The notes: generated by a model not told the origin, from the sequence alone. A DNA stretch of 39,114 bases from JAQGMJ01 sp036271855 (GCA_036271855.1 DATAZV010000133.1:1-39114), one strand, 5' to 3'. Positions 1 to 8,098 are shown, counted from the stretch's first letter. Numbers and translations are program-made.

Positions 1-283
1 GCGCGGCGATGAATTCGTGCACCGAGTGGGTCACCATCATCATCGACTGCAGCGCTTGCACCTGGCCGACATGCACCGTCAGGCGCGGGCCGCCGGTGAA
101 CATCTGGCGCCAGGCTTCGCGGATCGCCGCGTGCCCGGCCAGGCGGGCGCCGCCGGGGTGGATGCATACCACTTCCTCGTCCTCCGACCAGCAGGTCATC
201 ATCAATTCGAGGTCGGCCTTTTCCAGCGCTTCATAAAAAGCGGCTTCGCAGTCCTGCGGCGTGGGAAAGAGTTTGCTGGTCAT
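1..283 (-). CDS. SnoaL/NTF2-like nuclear transport factor 2 family protein (3' end cut off by window)
   Basis: The first 94 codons of a leftward gene that runs off the window at base 1. It begins at the ATG at 283 (MTSKLFPTPQDCEAAFYEAL). The order is an amphipathic helix, an ADLELMMTCWSEDEEVVCIHPGG segment in pieces, a GHAAIREAW motif and then beta strands. This is the usual start of the SnoaL-like/NTF2 fold, small cone-shaped proteins often annotated only as ketosteroid-isomerase-like. No catalytic role can be assigned. It follows waaF on the same strand with a gap of about 118 bp that contains a triplicated 12-bp repeat, so it may be the last gene of the ilvE-waaF unit or have its own promoter. 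Confidence 0.75.
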   Translation of the reverse strand, partial: MTSKLFPTPQDCEAAFYEALEKADLELMMTCWSEDEEVVCIHPGGARLAGHAAIREAWRQMFTGGPRLTVHVGQVQALQSMMMVTHSVHEFIAA

Positions 284-350
284 CGCGGGTGCAGCGCGGG
301 CTCAAGAAGGGGCCGGGAATGCCGGCTTGCTGGCGATGTTATCAAAAGCG

Positions 351-386
351 CCCGGGGTGCGTCCCGGGGTGCGTCCCGGGGTGCGT
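351..386. repeat. Three tandem copies of a 12-bp unit
   Basis: The unit cccggggtgcgt occurs three times in direct succession (351-362, 363-374, 375-386), all identical. It lies in the short space between waaF and the SnoaL-like gene, 15 bp beyond the waaF stop. The copy number is likely variable by slippage. Each unit contains the self-complementary core cccggg, so the array could also form alternative hairpins in the transcript. Confidence 0.9.
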
Positions 387-401
387 CCTCACCCGCCGGC
401 T

Positions 402-1430
402 TCAAGCCGCGGCGCCGGTGAGTGCCACGTAGTTTTCCAGCACCAGTTCCGGCGTCAGCTCGCGCATGCATTTGAAATGGCCCAGCGGGCAGACGCGCTG
501 GTAGCAGGGGCTGCAATCGACGGCCAGGTAGATCACGCGGGCGGCCTCCGACAGCGGCGGCGTGTGCTCGGGCGAGGAGGAACCGAACAGCGCCAGTTGC
601 GGCACGTCGAGCGCGGCGGCGACGTGCATCAGGCCGGAATCGTTGGTGATGACGGCGGTGCTGCCGGCGATCAGGTCGATCGCCTGGTCCAGCGTGGTCT
701 TGCCGCACAGGTTGAGCGCGGCGCCGTGCGAGAGCTGCTCGATGGTGAGACCCGTGGGTACGTCGGCCTGGGAACCGAGCACGATCGGGGTGGCCCCCAT
801 CGCTTTCAGCTTGCTGGCGACGTTGGCGAAATATTCGGCGGGCCAGCGCTTGGCCGGGCCGTATTCGGCGCCGGGGCACAGGGCCACCAGGCGCTCGACC
901 GGTTTCAGGCCGAGAGTGACCTTGGCGGCGATCGAGCGCACCGGGTCGCTGATCAGGCAGGGCTGGGTCAGCTCGTCGCCGAGGGACTTGCCGGGGGCTT
1001 CGGAGAGCTGGGCGTAAAAGCGCGCCATCGGCGCGCGCGGCGCATTCCTTTTCGGATTGCGGTGCGGCAGGTTGAGCAGGCCGTAGCGCGATTCGCCGAT
1101 ATAGCCGATGCGCAAATCGATGCTGGCGAAAAACGGCACCAGCGCCGACTTCCACGAATTGGGCAGGATGATCGCCTGGCTGTAGCGCCCGGCGAATTGG
1201 CGCCCGAGGCGCCAGCGCTCGGCCAGGCCGAAGCGGCCGTGGCGAAAGTCCGCTTCGTAGACCTGCTCGACTTCAGCCATGCGGCGAAACACCGGCGCCA
1301 CCGCCGGCACCGCCAGCACGTCGATGGCGATGCGCGGCGCCTTCGCCTTGAAGCGGGTAAGCAGGGGCTGGGCCATCAGGCTGTCGCCCAGCCAGTTGGG
1401 CGCGACGATCAACAGGCGCGGCGCGCTCAT
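402..1430 (-). CDS. waaF: ADP-heptose:LPS heptosyltransferase II (glycosyltransferase family 9)
   Basis: A 342-residue protein, the usual length for WaaF. It transfers the second L-glycero-D-manno-heptose from ADP-heptose onto the inner core of lipopolysaccharide at the cytoplasmic face of the inner membrane. The N-terminus carries the family signature (LLIVAPNWLGDSLMAQPLL). The C-terminal half carries LCPGAEYGPAKRWPAEYFA, the NDSGLMHVAAALDVP nucleotide-sugar site, and an ALFGSSSPEHTPP loop. These are all typical of GT9 heptosyltransferase II rather than I. It sits downstream of ilvE and a small zinc-finger gene on the same strand, an order I recognise from Burkholderiales. The start is the ATG at 1430. 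Confidence 0.92.
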   Translation of the reverse strand: MSAPRLLIVAPNWLGDSLMAQPLLTRFKAKAPRIAIDVLAVPAVAPVFRRMAEVEQVYEADFRHGRFGLAERWRLGRQFAGRYSQAIILPNSWKSALVPFFASIDLRIGYIGESRYGLLNLPHRNPKRNAPRAPMARFYAQLSEAPGKSLGDELTQPCLISDPVRSIAAKVTLGLKPVERLVALCPGAEYGPAKRWPAEYFANVASKLKAMGATPIVLGSQADVPTGLTIEQLSHGAALNLCGKTTLDQAIDLIAGSTAVITNDSGLMHVAAALDVPQLALFGSSSPEHTPPLSEAARVIYLAVDCSPCYQRVCPLGHFKCMRELTPELVLENYVALTGAAA

Positions 1431-1529
1431 GCTTGCGGCCCGGAATTCACGGGGGCGCGGGGAGTCGCGGCGCCTTGCCCTTGGCTCACATCGTCCGCCA
1501 GCCGACCCCGGCTATTTGCGGACAAGTTC

Positions 1530-1724
1530 TCAATGCCCGTGCGTGGCCGGGCCGCCCTTGAGGGTGTACTCGGTGCCGCAGTAGGGGCACTTGGCGTGGC
1601 CCTCGGTGGCGATGTCGAGAAACACGCGCGGGTGCTGGCTCCACAGCGGCATCGCCTTGTTCGGGCAAAAAGCCGGGAGGTCTTTCGCTTCCAGCTCCAC
1701 TGCCGCCTGCTGAGTCGTGCTCAT
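1530..1724 (-). CDS. Small zinc-finger (zf-CHCC type) protein
   Basis: A 64-residue protein. The start was placed at the ATG at 1724 because an AGGAG ribosome-binding site lies 7 nt upstream; an upstream ATG at 1757 lacks this. Candidate metal ligands are Cys20, His31 or His43, and the pair Cys46/Cys49 in CPYCGTEYTLKGG. This matches the short CHCC zinc-finger family related to the mitochondrial complex I subunit NDUFS6. The bacterial version is commonly found between ilvE and waaF in betaproteobacteria and has no firmly established role. The C-terminus is His/Gly rich (PATHGH). Confidence 0.85.
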   Translation of the reverse strand: MSTTQQAAVELEAKDLPAFCPNKAMPLWSQHPRVFLDIATEGHAKCPYCGTEYTLKGGPATHGH

Positions 1725-1788
1725 CGTCAAACTCCTGACTGCACGGCAAGAGCGCAATCCGCTCTCGCCGCTTGGGTTGCAAAAACGA

Positions 1789-2790
1789 CTACTTCTTGCC
1801 CTTTTTCGCCGCCGGCTTGGCCTTCTTGGCGGCCGGTTTCGAAGCTGCTTTGCCGGCGCCCTTGGCGGCGGCGACCGGGCTCAGCCACTTGGCGTACTTC
1901 TTGTTCCTGCCGTTGACGATATCGAAAAACGCGCTCTGGATTTTTTTCGTGATCGGGCCGCGGCTGCCGGCGCCGATGATGCGGCCGTCGAGCTCGCGCA
2001 CCGGCGTCACTTCGGCGGCGGTGCCGCTGAAAAAGCACTCGTCGGCGATGTAGATGTCGTCGCGCGTCATGCGCTTGGAGACCACTTGCAGGCCCAGGTC
2101 TTTGGCGATGGCGATGATCGAGGCGCGGGTGATGCCCATCAGCGCGGAGGCGATTTCCGGTTCGCAGATGACGCCATCCTTGACCACGAACACGTTCTCG
2201 CCGGCGCCCTCGGCGACGAAGCCGTCGACGTCCAGCAGCAGGGCCTCGTCATAGCCGTGCATGGTGGCTTCACGGTTGGCGAGAATCGAGTTGGTATAGG
2301 TGCCGGAGAGCTTGGCGCGCGCCATCGTCACGTTGACGTGGTGGCGGGCATAGGAGGAGGTCTTGACGCGGATGCCTTTGGTCAGCCCTTCTTCGCCAAG
2401 GTAGGCGCCCCAGGGCCAGGCGGCGATCGCGATATGCACGGTGTTGCCGACCGGCGAGACGCCCATTTTTTCCGAGCCGTAATAGGCGATCGGGCGCAGG
2501 TAGCAGGACTCGAGCTTGTTGGCGCGCACCACTTCCTTGTGCGCTTCCATCATCTCTTCCTTGCTGTAGGGCATGTCCATCATGTAGATCTTGGCCGAGT
2601 TGAACCAGCGGTCCATATGCTCGGCGAGGCGGAAGATCTGGGTGCCCGAAACGGTCTTGTAGGCGCGCACACCCTCGAATACGGCCAGGCCGTAATGCAG
2701 CGAATGGGTGAGGACGTGGGTGTTTGCTTCGCGCCAGGGCACCAGCTTGCCATCGAACCAGATGAACCCGTCGCGGTCGGCCATCGACAT
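1789..2790 (-). CDS. ilvE: Branched-chain amino acid aminotransferase with a Lys/Ala-rich C-terminal tail
   Basis: A PLP-dependent fold-type IV transaminase for the last step of valine, leucine and isoleucine synthesis. The start is the ATG at 2790 (MSMADRDGFIWFDGKLVPW); GGAG lies about 10 nt upstream. The PLP lysine is Lys160 in MARAKLSGTYTNS, followed by DEALLLDVDGFVAEGAGENVF in pieces and the phosphate-binding GITRASI. The enzyme is normally 304-310 residues. This one is 333 because a tail from about residue 304 consists almost only of Ala, Lys, Gly and Pro (AAKKAKPAAKKGKK at the end). The tail resembles histone H1-like or AlgP-like tails and is not part of the catalytic fold. The likely operon is ilvE, zinc-finger gene, waaF. 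Confidence 0.95.
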   Translation of the reverse strand: MSMADRDGFIWFDGKLVPWREANTHVLTHSLHYGLAVFEGVRAYKTVSGTQIFRLAEHMDRWFNSAKIYMMDMPYSKEEMMEAHKEVVRANKLESCYLRPIAYYGSEKMGVSPVGNTVHIAIAAWPWGAYLGEEGLTKGIRVKTSSYARHHVNVTMARAKLSGTYTNSILANREATMHGYDEALLLDVDGFVAEGAGENVFVVKDGVICEPEIASALMGITRASIIAIAKDLGLQVVSKRMTRDDIYIADECFFSGTAAEVTPVRELDGRIIGAGSRGPITKKIQSAFFDIVNGRNKKYAKWLSPVAAAKGAGKAASKPAAKKAKPAAKKGKK

Positions 2791-2826
2791 GATGCGTAAT
2801 CTCCAGAGGTATAGGTATGAATTGCG

Positions 2827-2847
2827 GGTTACTGCATGCATGTAACC
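2827..2847. promoter_or_regulatory. Inverted repeat in the ilvE upstream region
   Basis: The arms GGTTAC (2827-2832) and GTAACC (2842-2847) are exact reverse complements. They flank a 9-nt centre that itself contains the palindrome TGCATGCA. The repeat lies 37 bp upstream of the ilvE start, between ilvE and the divergent zinc-ribbon membrane gene. It is a plausible regulator-binding site; the protein is unknown. Confidence 0.45.
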
Positions 2848-2879
2848 GCGGAAACCCCATATTTTAGCGGATTCGCACC

Positions 2880-2885
2880 TATAAT
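2880..2885 (+). promoter_or_regulatory. Perfect -10 hexamer TATAAT upstream of the zinc-ribbon membrane protein gene
   Basis: TATAAT is found 50 bp upstream of the start at 2936, in the right place for a rightward promoter. No good -35 element is seen at 16-18 nt spacing, so it may depend on an activator. Confidence 0.4.
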
Positions 2886-2935
2886 CGGGGCTCCGGCTGC
2901 TTATGCGCCATGCCGAGGGGAGCCCAGGGGCCGCG

Positions 2936-3763
2936 ATGTACGCCAAGTGTCCGAAATGCGGCCATGCGCCCCTGCCGGAAAACCAGGCCTCGCCCGTCGC
3001 CTGCCCGGGCTGCGGGGTGATCCTGGCGAAAATCGCGGCGCGCGACGCCGCCCCGGCGATGCCGGCCGCGGCAGTGGCCATGGCCGCTGTGCCAATCGAG
3101 GCCCGGGGCCGGCCGCAGTCCGAGGAAGACGAGATCGACGAAAGTACGCTGCTGGGCTATGCGCACAGCCTGTTGGTGCACGTGCCCAGGGAAGTCTCCA
3201 GCATCAACTGGCACGCGCGCTGCGTGACGCTCGCGGTGGTGGCGCTCTGGAGCGTCTGGTTGTTCAAGGACTCCCACGTGGCGGAGGGCGAATACGCCAG
3301 CAGGTTTTTGCACGGCGTGCTGCTGATTTTCCACGAGGCCGGGCACGTGATCTTCATGCTGTTCGGCCGGTTCATCACCATCCTCGGCGGCTCGCTGAAC
3401 CAGGTGCTGATGCCGCTGATTCTTTCCGGCGCCCTGCTGGTCAAGCGGCGCGACCCCTTCGGCGCGGCGGTGTTTTTCTGGCTCGCCGGTTTTTCGGTGG
3501 TCGACGTGGCGGTCTACATGTACGACGCTTTTGATCCGCATATGCAACTGCTGGGCGGCGGCACCGGCGCGGACCAGGACCGGCACGACTGGCAAAACCT
3601 GTTCGGCGACATGGGCCTGCTGCGCCACGCGCGCGGCATCGGCTTGGGCTTCGCCGCGCTGGGCTGGACGATGATGCTGGCGGCGCTGGCCTGGGGCGGC
3701 TGGCTGCTGTGGAAGCAAAAGGCGCGGCTCTCCGACAGCCCGATGGCGGAGGAGGATTTTTGA
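2936..3763 (+). CDS. Zinc-ribbon membrane protein with an HEAGH motif (putative metalloprotease-like)
   Basis: A 275-residue protein. The start was set at the ATG at 2936 (MYAKCPKCGHAPLP), preceded by AGGGG 5 nt upstream; an in-frame ATG at 2903 is less likely. The N-terminus is a zinc ribbon with Cys5/Cys8 and Cys23/Cys26. A linker of about 50 residues, rich in Ala and then acidic, follows. After it come four or so hydrophobic segments (about 97-110, 122-150, 156-190, 233-260). HEAGH (133-137) in the second hydrophobic segment fits the HExxH zinc site of integral membrane proteases. Asp190 and the His217-Asp218 pair could provide a further ligand. I recall homologues with the HEAGH and HDW motifs annotated only as hypothetical. 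Protease activity is inference. The next gene starts inside its stop codon region. Confidence 0.7.
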   Translation: MYAKCPKCGHAPLPENQASPVACPGCGVILAKIAARDAAPAMPAAAVAMAAVPIEARGRPQSEEDEIDESTLLGYAHSLLVHVPREVSSINWHARCVTLAVVALWSVWLFKDSHVAEGEYASRFLHGVLLIFHEAGHVIFMLFGRFITILGGSLNQVLMPLILSGALLVKRRDPFGAAVFFWLAGFSVVDVAVYMYDAFDPHMQLLGGGTGADQDRHDWQNLFGDMGLLRHARGIGLGFAALGWTMMLAALAWGGWLLWKQKARLSDSPMAEEDF

Positions 3764-4710
3764 GTCCTGCGCGTGCCATAAGCAGTTTGCTGTTGCTGTT
3801 GCTGTGCGGCCTGGCCGGCAATGGCGTCGCGCAGGTGCCGGGCGCGGCGCAATGGTGGATCGGCTTTGTCGATACCCGCAATCATGCATTTCTCGAATTG
3901 CCGGCAAGCCGCGCAGCCTGCGCTGCGCGCGAGGCCGCGTTCAAGCGCGAGCCGCAGGCGGCCGGCAGCGTGCTGGCCGGCCCGCTCAAGCCCGATGCTT
4001 TCGTGCCGCCGGGCGCGCGCCTGCTGTTCGGTGTATCCGACCTGCGCGGGCGCTACGTCGAGCGGGTGCTGCCGCGGGTGGCGGCGATCGCGCGCGACGA
4101 CGAGCATGAGCAGGGCGCCTGCTGGTACTTCGCCGAGGCCGGCACCGAGGCGCCGGGCTATGTGGCGGAAGAAGACACGTTGGCGATTGCCACCCTGCCG
4201 CCGCGCCGCCTGGACTTGCGCATCGCGCCTGAAGATTGGCGCGCCTATGGCAGCGCGGTGCCGGTGGATGGAAGATTCGCAGCGATGGAGAACGCGCCTG
4301 TGGCGTGGCGCAAGCAGGTGGAAAAACTGCTGCCCGGTTACACCGAGGTCTACGGCCAAAGCTTCCACGCTGTGCTGGAAAAAGGCGCGGCGCCGCAAAA
4401 CCTGAGCCTGGTCGGCGCCATCGACGACGGCAAGGGCGAGGCCTACAACACCCTGAACCTGATCCTGCATGAGCAAAGCGAAAAAGCAGCCGGGGTGCCG
4501 CTGTATCTCGCGGGCCCGAGCGGCGGAGTGGCGACCAATCGCGCCGGCAGTTTCGTCGCGCAGGCGGTGGCCGCGGTTGACCTGGACGGCGACGGCATCG
4601 ACGAAATCATTATCCGCGCGCGCTATTTCAGTGGCGGCAACTTGAAGGTATTAAAACTCGTCAACGGCGCGCTGGTGGAAATCCGCCAAAGCGCCTACGA
4701 AGGCGAGTAG
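3760..4710 (+). CDS. Secreted protein with an FG-GAP/EF-hand-like aspartate motif, function unknown
   Basis: Probably starts at the TTG at 3760, which overlaps the previous stop and follows GGAGGA. This gives LSPARAISSLLLLLLCGLAGNGVAQ as two joined pieces of a clear Sec signal peptide cleaved near residue 25. An in-frame ATG at 3709 would bury the signal. The mature protein (about 290 residues) has no family I can name. Near the C-terminus it carries AAVDLDGDGIDEIIIRARYF, a DxDxDGxxE calcium-binding or FG-GAP-type loop common in secreted integrin-like beta-propeller repeats, here in a single copy. It is translationally coupled to the HEAGH membrane protein, so the two may act together at the cell envelope. 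Confidence 0.65.
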   Translation: MSPARAISSLLLLLLCGLAGNGVAQVPGAAQWWIGFVDTRNHAFLELPASRAACAAREAAFKREPQAAGSVLAGPLKPDAFVPPGARLLFGVSDLRGRYVERVLPRVAAIARDDEHEQGACWYFAEAGTEAPGYVAEEDTLAIATLPPRRLDLRIAPEDWRAYGSAVPVDGRFAAMENAPVAWRKQVEKLLPGYTEVYGQSFHAVLEKGAAPQNLSLVGAIDDGKGEAYNTLNLILHEQSEKAAGVPLYLAGPSGGVATNRAGSFVAQAVAAVDLDGDGIDEIIIRARYFSGGNLKVLKLVNGALVEIRQSAYEGE

Positions 4711-4804
4711 CGTTTGCCGGCTTGGGCCTGCATCATGGTCGGCTTATACTGCGCGGGTATTCGACAATCATAACGACGCATCGCCGTCCCTCCAGACAAT
4801 CTCC

Positions 4805-6007
4805 ATGACCTCCACTCCCGGCGCCGAAGCAACGGCCAAGCGCAACGTTTTCCTCTTGATGTGCTGTCAGGCGCTGCTGTTCGTCAACAACACCACCATG
4901 ATCGCGGTTCATGGCCTGGTCGGCCTCGTGCTGGCGCCTTCGGTCGCATTGGCGACCCTGCCGGTGACTTCCTACGTGATTGGTTCGGCCATCGCCACCG
5001 CGCCGATCGCGCGCATGATGAAGCACTACGGGCGCAACATCGGCTTTACTGTCGGCACCCTGTTCGGCATGGTCGGCGTCGTGTGTTGCGCCGGCGGGGC
5101 CTACTACCGGGTGTTTCCGGTGCTTTGCATGGGTGCGGCGCTGGTGGGGGTTTACAACGCCTGCGGCCAGCTCTACCGCTTCGCGGCTGCGGAAGTGGCC
5201 GGCACCGGTTTCAAGGAGCGCGCGATTTCACTGGTGCTGGCCGGCGGCATTGTCGGCGGCATTGTCGGTCCCAACCTGGCGAGCTATTCGAAGGATTGGC
5301 TGGCCGTTACCTACGCTGGTTCCTACCTGTCGCTGGTGGTGCCGGCGATTCTCACGCTGTTCGTGCTGCGGCAGATCAGTTTTCCGGCACAGAGCGCCGC
5401 CGAGCGTGCCGCCGGCGGGCGGCCGCTGGCCGAAATCATGCGCCAGCCGGTGTTCATCGTCGCCTGCGGGGGCGCGGTGATCGGTTACGGTGTGATGAAC
5501 CTGCTGATGACGGCCACGCCGATCGCCATGAAGACCTGCGGCTTTACCTTCTCCGACTCGGCGCATGTGCTCACCCTGCATGTGGTGGGCATGTTCCTGC
5601 CGTCGTTTTTCACCGGCTCGCTGATCCGGCGCTTCGGCGTACTCAACATCATGTTCACCGGTGCCCTGCTGATGTTTGCCTGCGTCGGCATCGCGCTCTC
5701 CGGCGTGGAGCTGCATCACTTCCTGATCGCGCTGATGACCCTGGGCCTGGGCTGGAACTTCCTGTTCGTCGGCGGCACCACCCTGCTCACCGAAGCCTAT
5801 CGCCCGGAAGAAAAGACCAAGGTGCAGGGCGCCAACGACTTCATGATCTTCCTCACCATGGCGACCTCCTCGTTTTCTTCCGGCGCGCTGGTGACTTCCA
5901 AGGGCTGGGATATCCTCAACTACGGCGCGCTGCCCTTCCTGGTAATTGTCTCCTGCGCCATCCTCTGGCTGGCCAGGTTCCGCCGCCTGTCCGTCGCCAT
6001 CGCATGA
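4805..6007 (+). CDS. MFS transporter
   Basis: A 400-residue integral membrane protein with about 12 hydrophobic segments, the size of a single-polypeptide major facilitator. The loop between helices 2 and 3 reads ARMMKHYGRNIGF, a version of the MFS GxxxDRxGRR signature. A second, symmetrical version appears later (GSLIRRFGVLN). The substrate cannot be told from the sequence. The stop codon overlaps the azlC start (ATGA), so translation is probably coupled to the amino acid exporter genes. No strong ribosome-binding site precedes the ATG at 4805. Confidence 0.85.
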   Translation: MTSTPGAEATAKRNVFLLMCCQALLFVNNTTMIAVHGLVGLVLAPSVALATLPVTSYVIGSAIATAPIARMMKHYGRNIGFTVGTLFGMVGVVCCAGGAYYRVFPVLCMGAALVGVYNACGQLYRFAAAEVAGTGFKERAISLVLAGGIVGGIVGPNLASYSKDWLAVTYAGSYLSLVVPAILTLFVLRQISFPAQSAAERAAGGRPLAEIMRQPVFIVACGGAVIGYGVMNLLMTATPIAMKTCGFTFSDSAHVLTLHVVGMFLPSFFTGSLIRRFGVLNIMFTGALLMFACVGIALSGVELHHFLIALMTLGLGWNFLFVGGTTLLTEAYRPEEKTKVQGANDFMIFLTMATSSFSSGALVTSKGWDILNYGALPFLVIVSCAILWLARFRRLSVAIA

Positions 6008-6852
6008 GCATGGGCGGCACTGCGCAGCCGCCGGAGTCGGCGGACCCGGCGCAAATCGCCGGCGCGCTCAAGGCCGACCCGGCTGCCGAAGAAGTCGAGC
6101 ACGAAAGCGCGCGGCATCCGGCAGCGGAGGCGGGCGGCAGGCAATACCGGTCCGGACGTGAGGCCTATCTCGGCGGCATGCGCGCCGTGCTGCCTTTCCT
6201 GTTCGGCACCATACCCTTCGGCCTGGTCACCGGCATTGCCACCAAGGCGGCGGGGCTGTCGGCCGCCGCGGCGGTGGCCATGACCACCATGGTGTTCGCC
6301 GGCACCGCGCAGATCGCCTCGCTGCCCCTGCTGGTGTCGGGCGCGCCGGGCTTCGTGGTGGTGCTCACCGCCTTCATCATCAACCTGCGTTTTGTCATCT
6401 ACAGCGCCACCGCCGCGCCCTATTTCAAACACCTGCCGCTGCGCTGGAGATTCGTGCTTGGCTATTTCATGACCGACACCGGCTTCGCGCTGTTCCTGCG
6501 CCGCGTCGCCGGCCAGCCGGAGATGGACTTTCGTCAATACTATTTTCTCGGCAGCGGCACCACGGTGGCCACCATCTGGCTGATCACCGCGGCCGTCGGC
6601 GTTTTTGCCGGCGCCAAAGTGCCGCCGGGATGGCAACTCGAATTCGCCGCCACCCTGGGCATCCTGGCGCTGTTGGCGCCGTTCGTGCGCAGCAAGCCGG
6701 ACTTCGCCGCCGCTGCAACGGGTGGTGCGGTGGCGCTGCTGGCCTCGGGGCTGCCGATGAAGCTGGGGCTGGTGGCGGGGGCGCTGGCCGGGATTGCCGC
6801 CGGCGTGGCAGCCGAGCAGGTGTTCGCGCCACGCCCGAAGGAGGCTGCATGA
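6004..6852 (+). CDS. azlC: AzlC-family branched-chain amino acid exporter, large subunit
   Basis: A 282-residue protein. Residues 1 to about 50 are a soluble, Ala/Pro/Glu-rich extension not seen in most AzlC proteins. The AzlC domain then starts at YLGGMRAVLPFLFGTIPFG and contains MVFAGTAQIASLPLL and FIINLRFVIYSATAAPYF, the family hallmarks. With AzlD it forms the two-component exporter for leucine/valine-type amino acids or analogues (E. coli YgaZH). The start ATG at 6004 overlaps the MFS stop. The stop overlaps the azlD start (ATGA at 6849). Substrate specificity is inferred from the family. Confidence 0.9.
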   Translation: MSMGGTAQPPESADPAQIAGALKADPAAEEVEHESARHPAAEAGGRQYRSGREAYLGGMRAVLPFLFGTIPFGLVTGIATKAAGLSAAAAVAMTTMVFAGTAQIASLPLLVSGAPGFVVVLTAFIINLRFVIYSATAAPYFKHLPLRWRFVLGYFMTDTGFALFLRRVAGQPEMDFRQYYFLGSGTTVATIWLITAAVGVFAGAKVPPGWQLEFAATLGILALLAPFVRSKPDFAAAATGGAVALLASGLPMKLGLVAGALAGIAAGVAAEQVFAPRPKEAA

Positions 6853-7199
6853 ACGAAGCCGTCAATCACCTGCACGACTACGGCTGGACGCTATGGCTGA
6901 TCATTCTCGGCATGGCGGCGGTGACCATCCTCAATCGCGCCGGCTTCATTCTGCTGTCGGGCCGCTTCAGCCTGCCGCCCAGGGTGCAGCGCGCGCTGAA
7001 GTACGCGCCGGCGGCGGCGCTGGCGGCGATCGCCATGCCGGACATTTTCACTTCCCACGGCCACCTCGACGTATCGCTGGAAAACACCCGCCTGATTGCC
7101 GGCCTGTTCGGCTTTGCCGTCGCCGTGCTGGCGCGCAGCACCATGCTGGCGATCATCGGTGGCATGCTGGCGCTGCATGCCTTGCAGCGCTGGCTCTAG
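6849..7199 (+). CDS. azlD: AzlD-family branched-chain amino acid exporter, small subunit
   Basis: A 116-residue protein with four hydrophobic segments and the typical AzlD features: TILNRAGFILLSGRFSLPP near the start and a late helix with VLARSTMLAIIGGMLAL. It begins inside the azlC stop codon. It is the essential partner of AzlC for amino acid export across the inner membrane. The stop at 7199 faces the convergent PhzF-family gene 3 bp away. Confidence 0.9.
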   Translation: MNEAVNHLHDYGWTLWLIILGMAAVTILNRAGFILLSGRFSLPPRVQRALKYAPAAALAAIAMPDIFTSHGHLDVSLENTRLIAGLFGFAVAVLARSTMLAIIGGMLALHALQRWL

Positions 7200-7202
7200 T
7201 CC

Positions 7203-8072
7203 TCAAGAGCTGACCGCGCCGCCGATGAAGCAGCCGGTCGCTTCCCCGGCAGCGTCGAAGTCAAAACGCGCACGGATCGCCGAGGGCGCGCCCATGGCGC
7301 GGCCCTGGTGGATGGTCACCCCTTCGCCATCGGCCTGCACCAGGCCATGCGCCTTGAGGCCAAACAGCAGGGCGGCGGCGGCGATGCCGGTGGCGGCGTC
7401 TTCCGGGTAGCCGGAGGATTTCGGGAATTGCCGGGCGTGAAAGCTGCGCGCCTCTTGCGCATCGACCGCGAAGGGATAAAGCCCGGTCGAGCCCAGCGCC
7501 TCGCACAAGGCTTCCACGCGGGTAAAGTCCGGCCGCAATGCATCGAGGCGGGCCACCGAGGGCAGGCGGATCAGGGTCTTGACGCGGCTGGTGGCGGCGT
7601 TGAGCACCGGCAGCGCAATTTCGTCCGCGCGCAGGCCCAGCACCTCGGCGATTTGCGCCAGGTGCTGCGTGTCGCTGATGGCCTGCAACTTGCCGGTGGG
7701 CTGGGTAATCTCGACGTATTCGGCGTCGCTGCCGGGGTGGCGCACATAGCCGCGCACCAGGCCGCTGGCGGTCTCGACCGTTGCCGCGGGCGTGGTCCAG
7801 CGGCCGCTTTTGCGCAGCAGCCAGAGCGCGCCGACGGTGGCATGGCCGCACATTTCCATTTCATGCAGGGGGACGAAATAGCGCATGCGAAAATCCGCGC
7901 CGCTGCCGGGCGTGGGCGCGAAGACAAAGCCGCTTTCGTGGCCGTATGCGCGCGCGACCTCGCGCATCGCCGCGTCGCTCATGCCGTCGGCCTCGAGCAC
8001 GATGGGCGCGGGGTTGCCGCCATTGGCGGCGGCGGGGAATACCTTGATCAGTTGGGCTGCAAAGTCCTGCAT
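7203..8072 (-). CDS. PhzF-family epimerase/isomerase
   Basis: A 289-residue cytoplasmic protein of the PhzF/diaminopimelate-epimerase-like fold. GGNPAPIVL (18-26) and the catalytic acid Glu46 in GHESGFVF are present. HEMEMCGHATVGALWLL and, near the C-terminus, GYPEDAATGIAAAALLFG followed by IHQGRAMGAPS complete the family pattern. No phenazine genes are nearby, so a role in phenazine synthesis is unlikely. The substrate is unknown. It lies downstream of glnE on the same strand with a gap of about 26 bp and may be co-transcribed with it. Confidence 0.88.
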   Translation of the reverse strand: MQDFAAQLIKVFPAAANGGNPAPIVLEADGMSDAAMREVARAYGHESGFVFAPTPGSGADFRMRYFVPLHEMEMCGHATVGALWLLRKSGRWTTPAATVETASGLVRGYVRHPGSDAEYVEITQPTGKLQAISDTQHLAQIAEVLGLRADEIALPVLNAATSRVKTLIRLPSVARLDALRPDFTRVEALCEALGSTGLYPFAVDAQEARSFHARQFPKSSGYPEDAATGIAAAALLFGLKAHGLVQADGEGVTIHQGRAMGAPSAIRARFDFDAAGEATGCFIGGAVSS

Positions 8073-8098
8073 GTCGGCTCCGGTCGAATTGGCAGGCG

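Noticed and set aside
351..386. Short tandem repeats as a CRISPR array
   Set aside because: The units are 12 bp and contiguous with no spacers; there are no cas genes.
4861..6852. A 663-codon open frame that appears to fuse the MFS region to AzlC
   Set aside because: The first part is an off-frame reading of the MFS gene. Only the last 282 codons, from 6004, match AzlC.
7203..8072. Phenazine biosynthesis locus
   Set aside because: Only a PhzF-fold protein is present, with no phzA/B/D/E/G genes. The family name does not imply the pathway.
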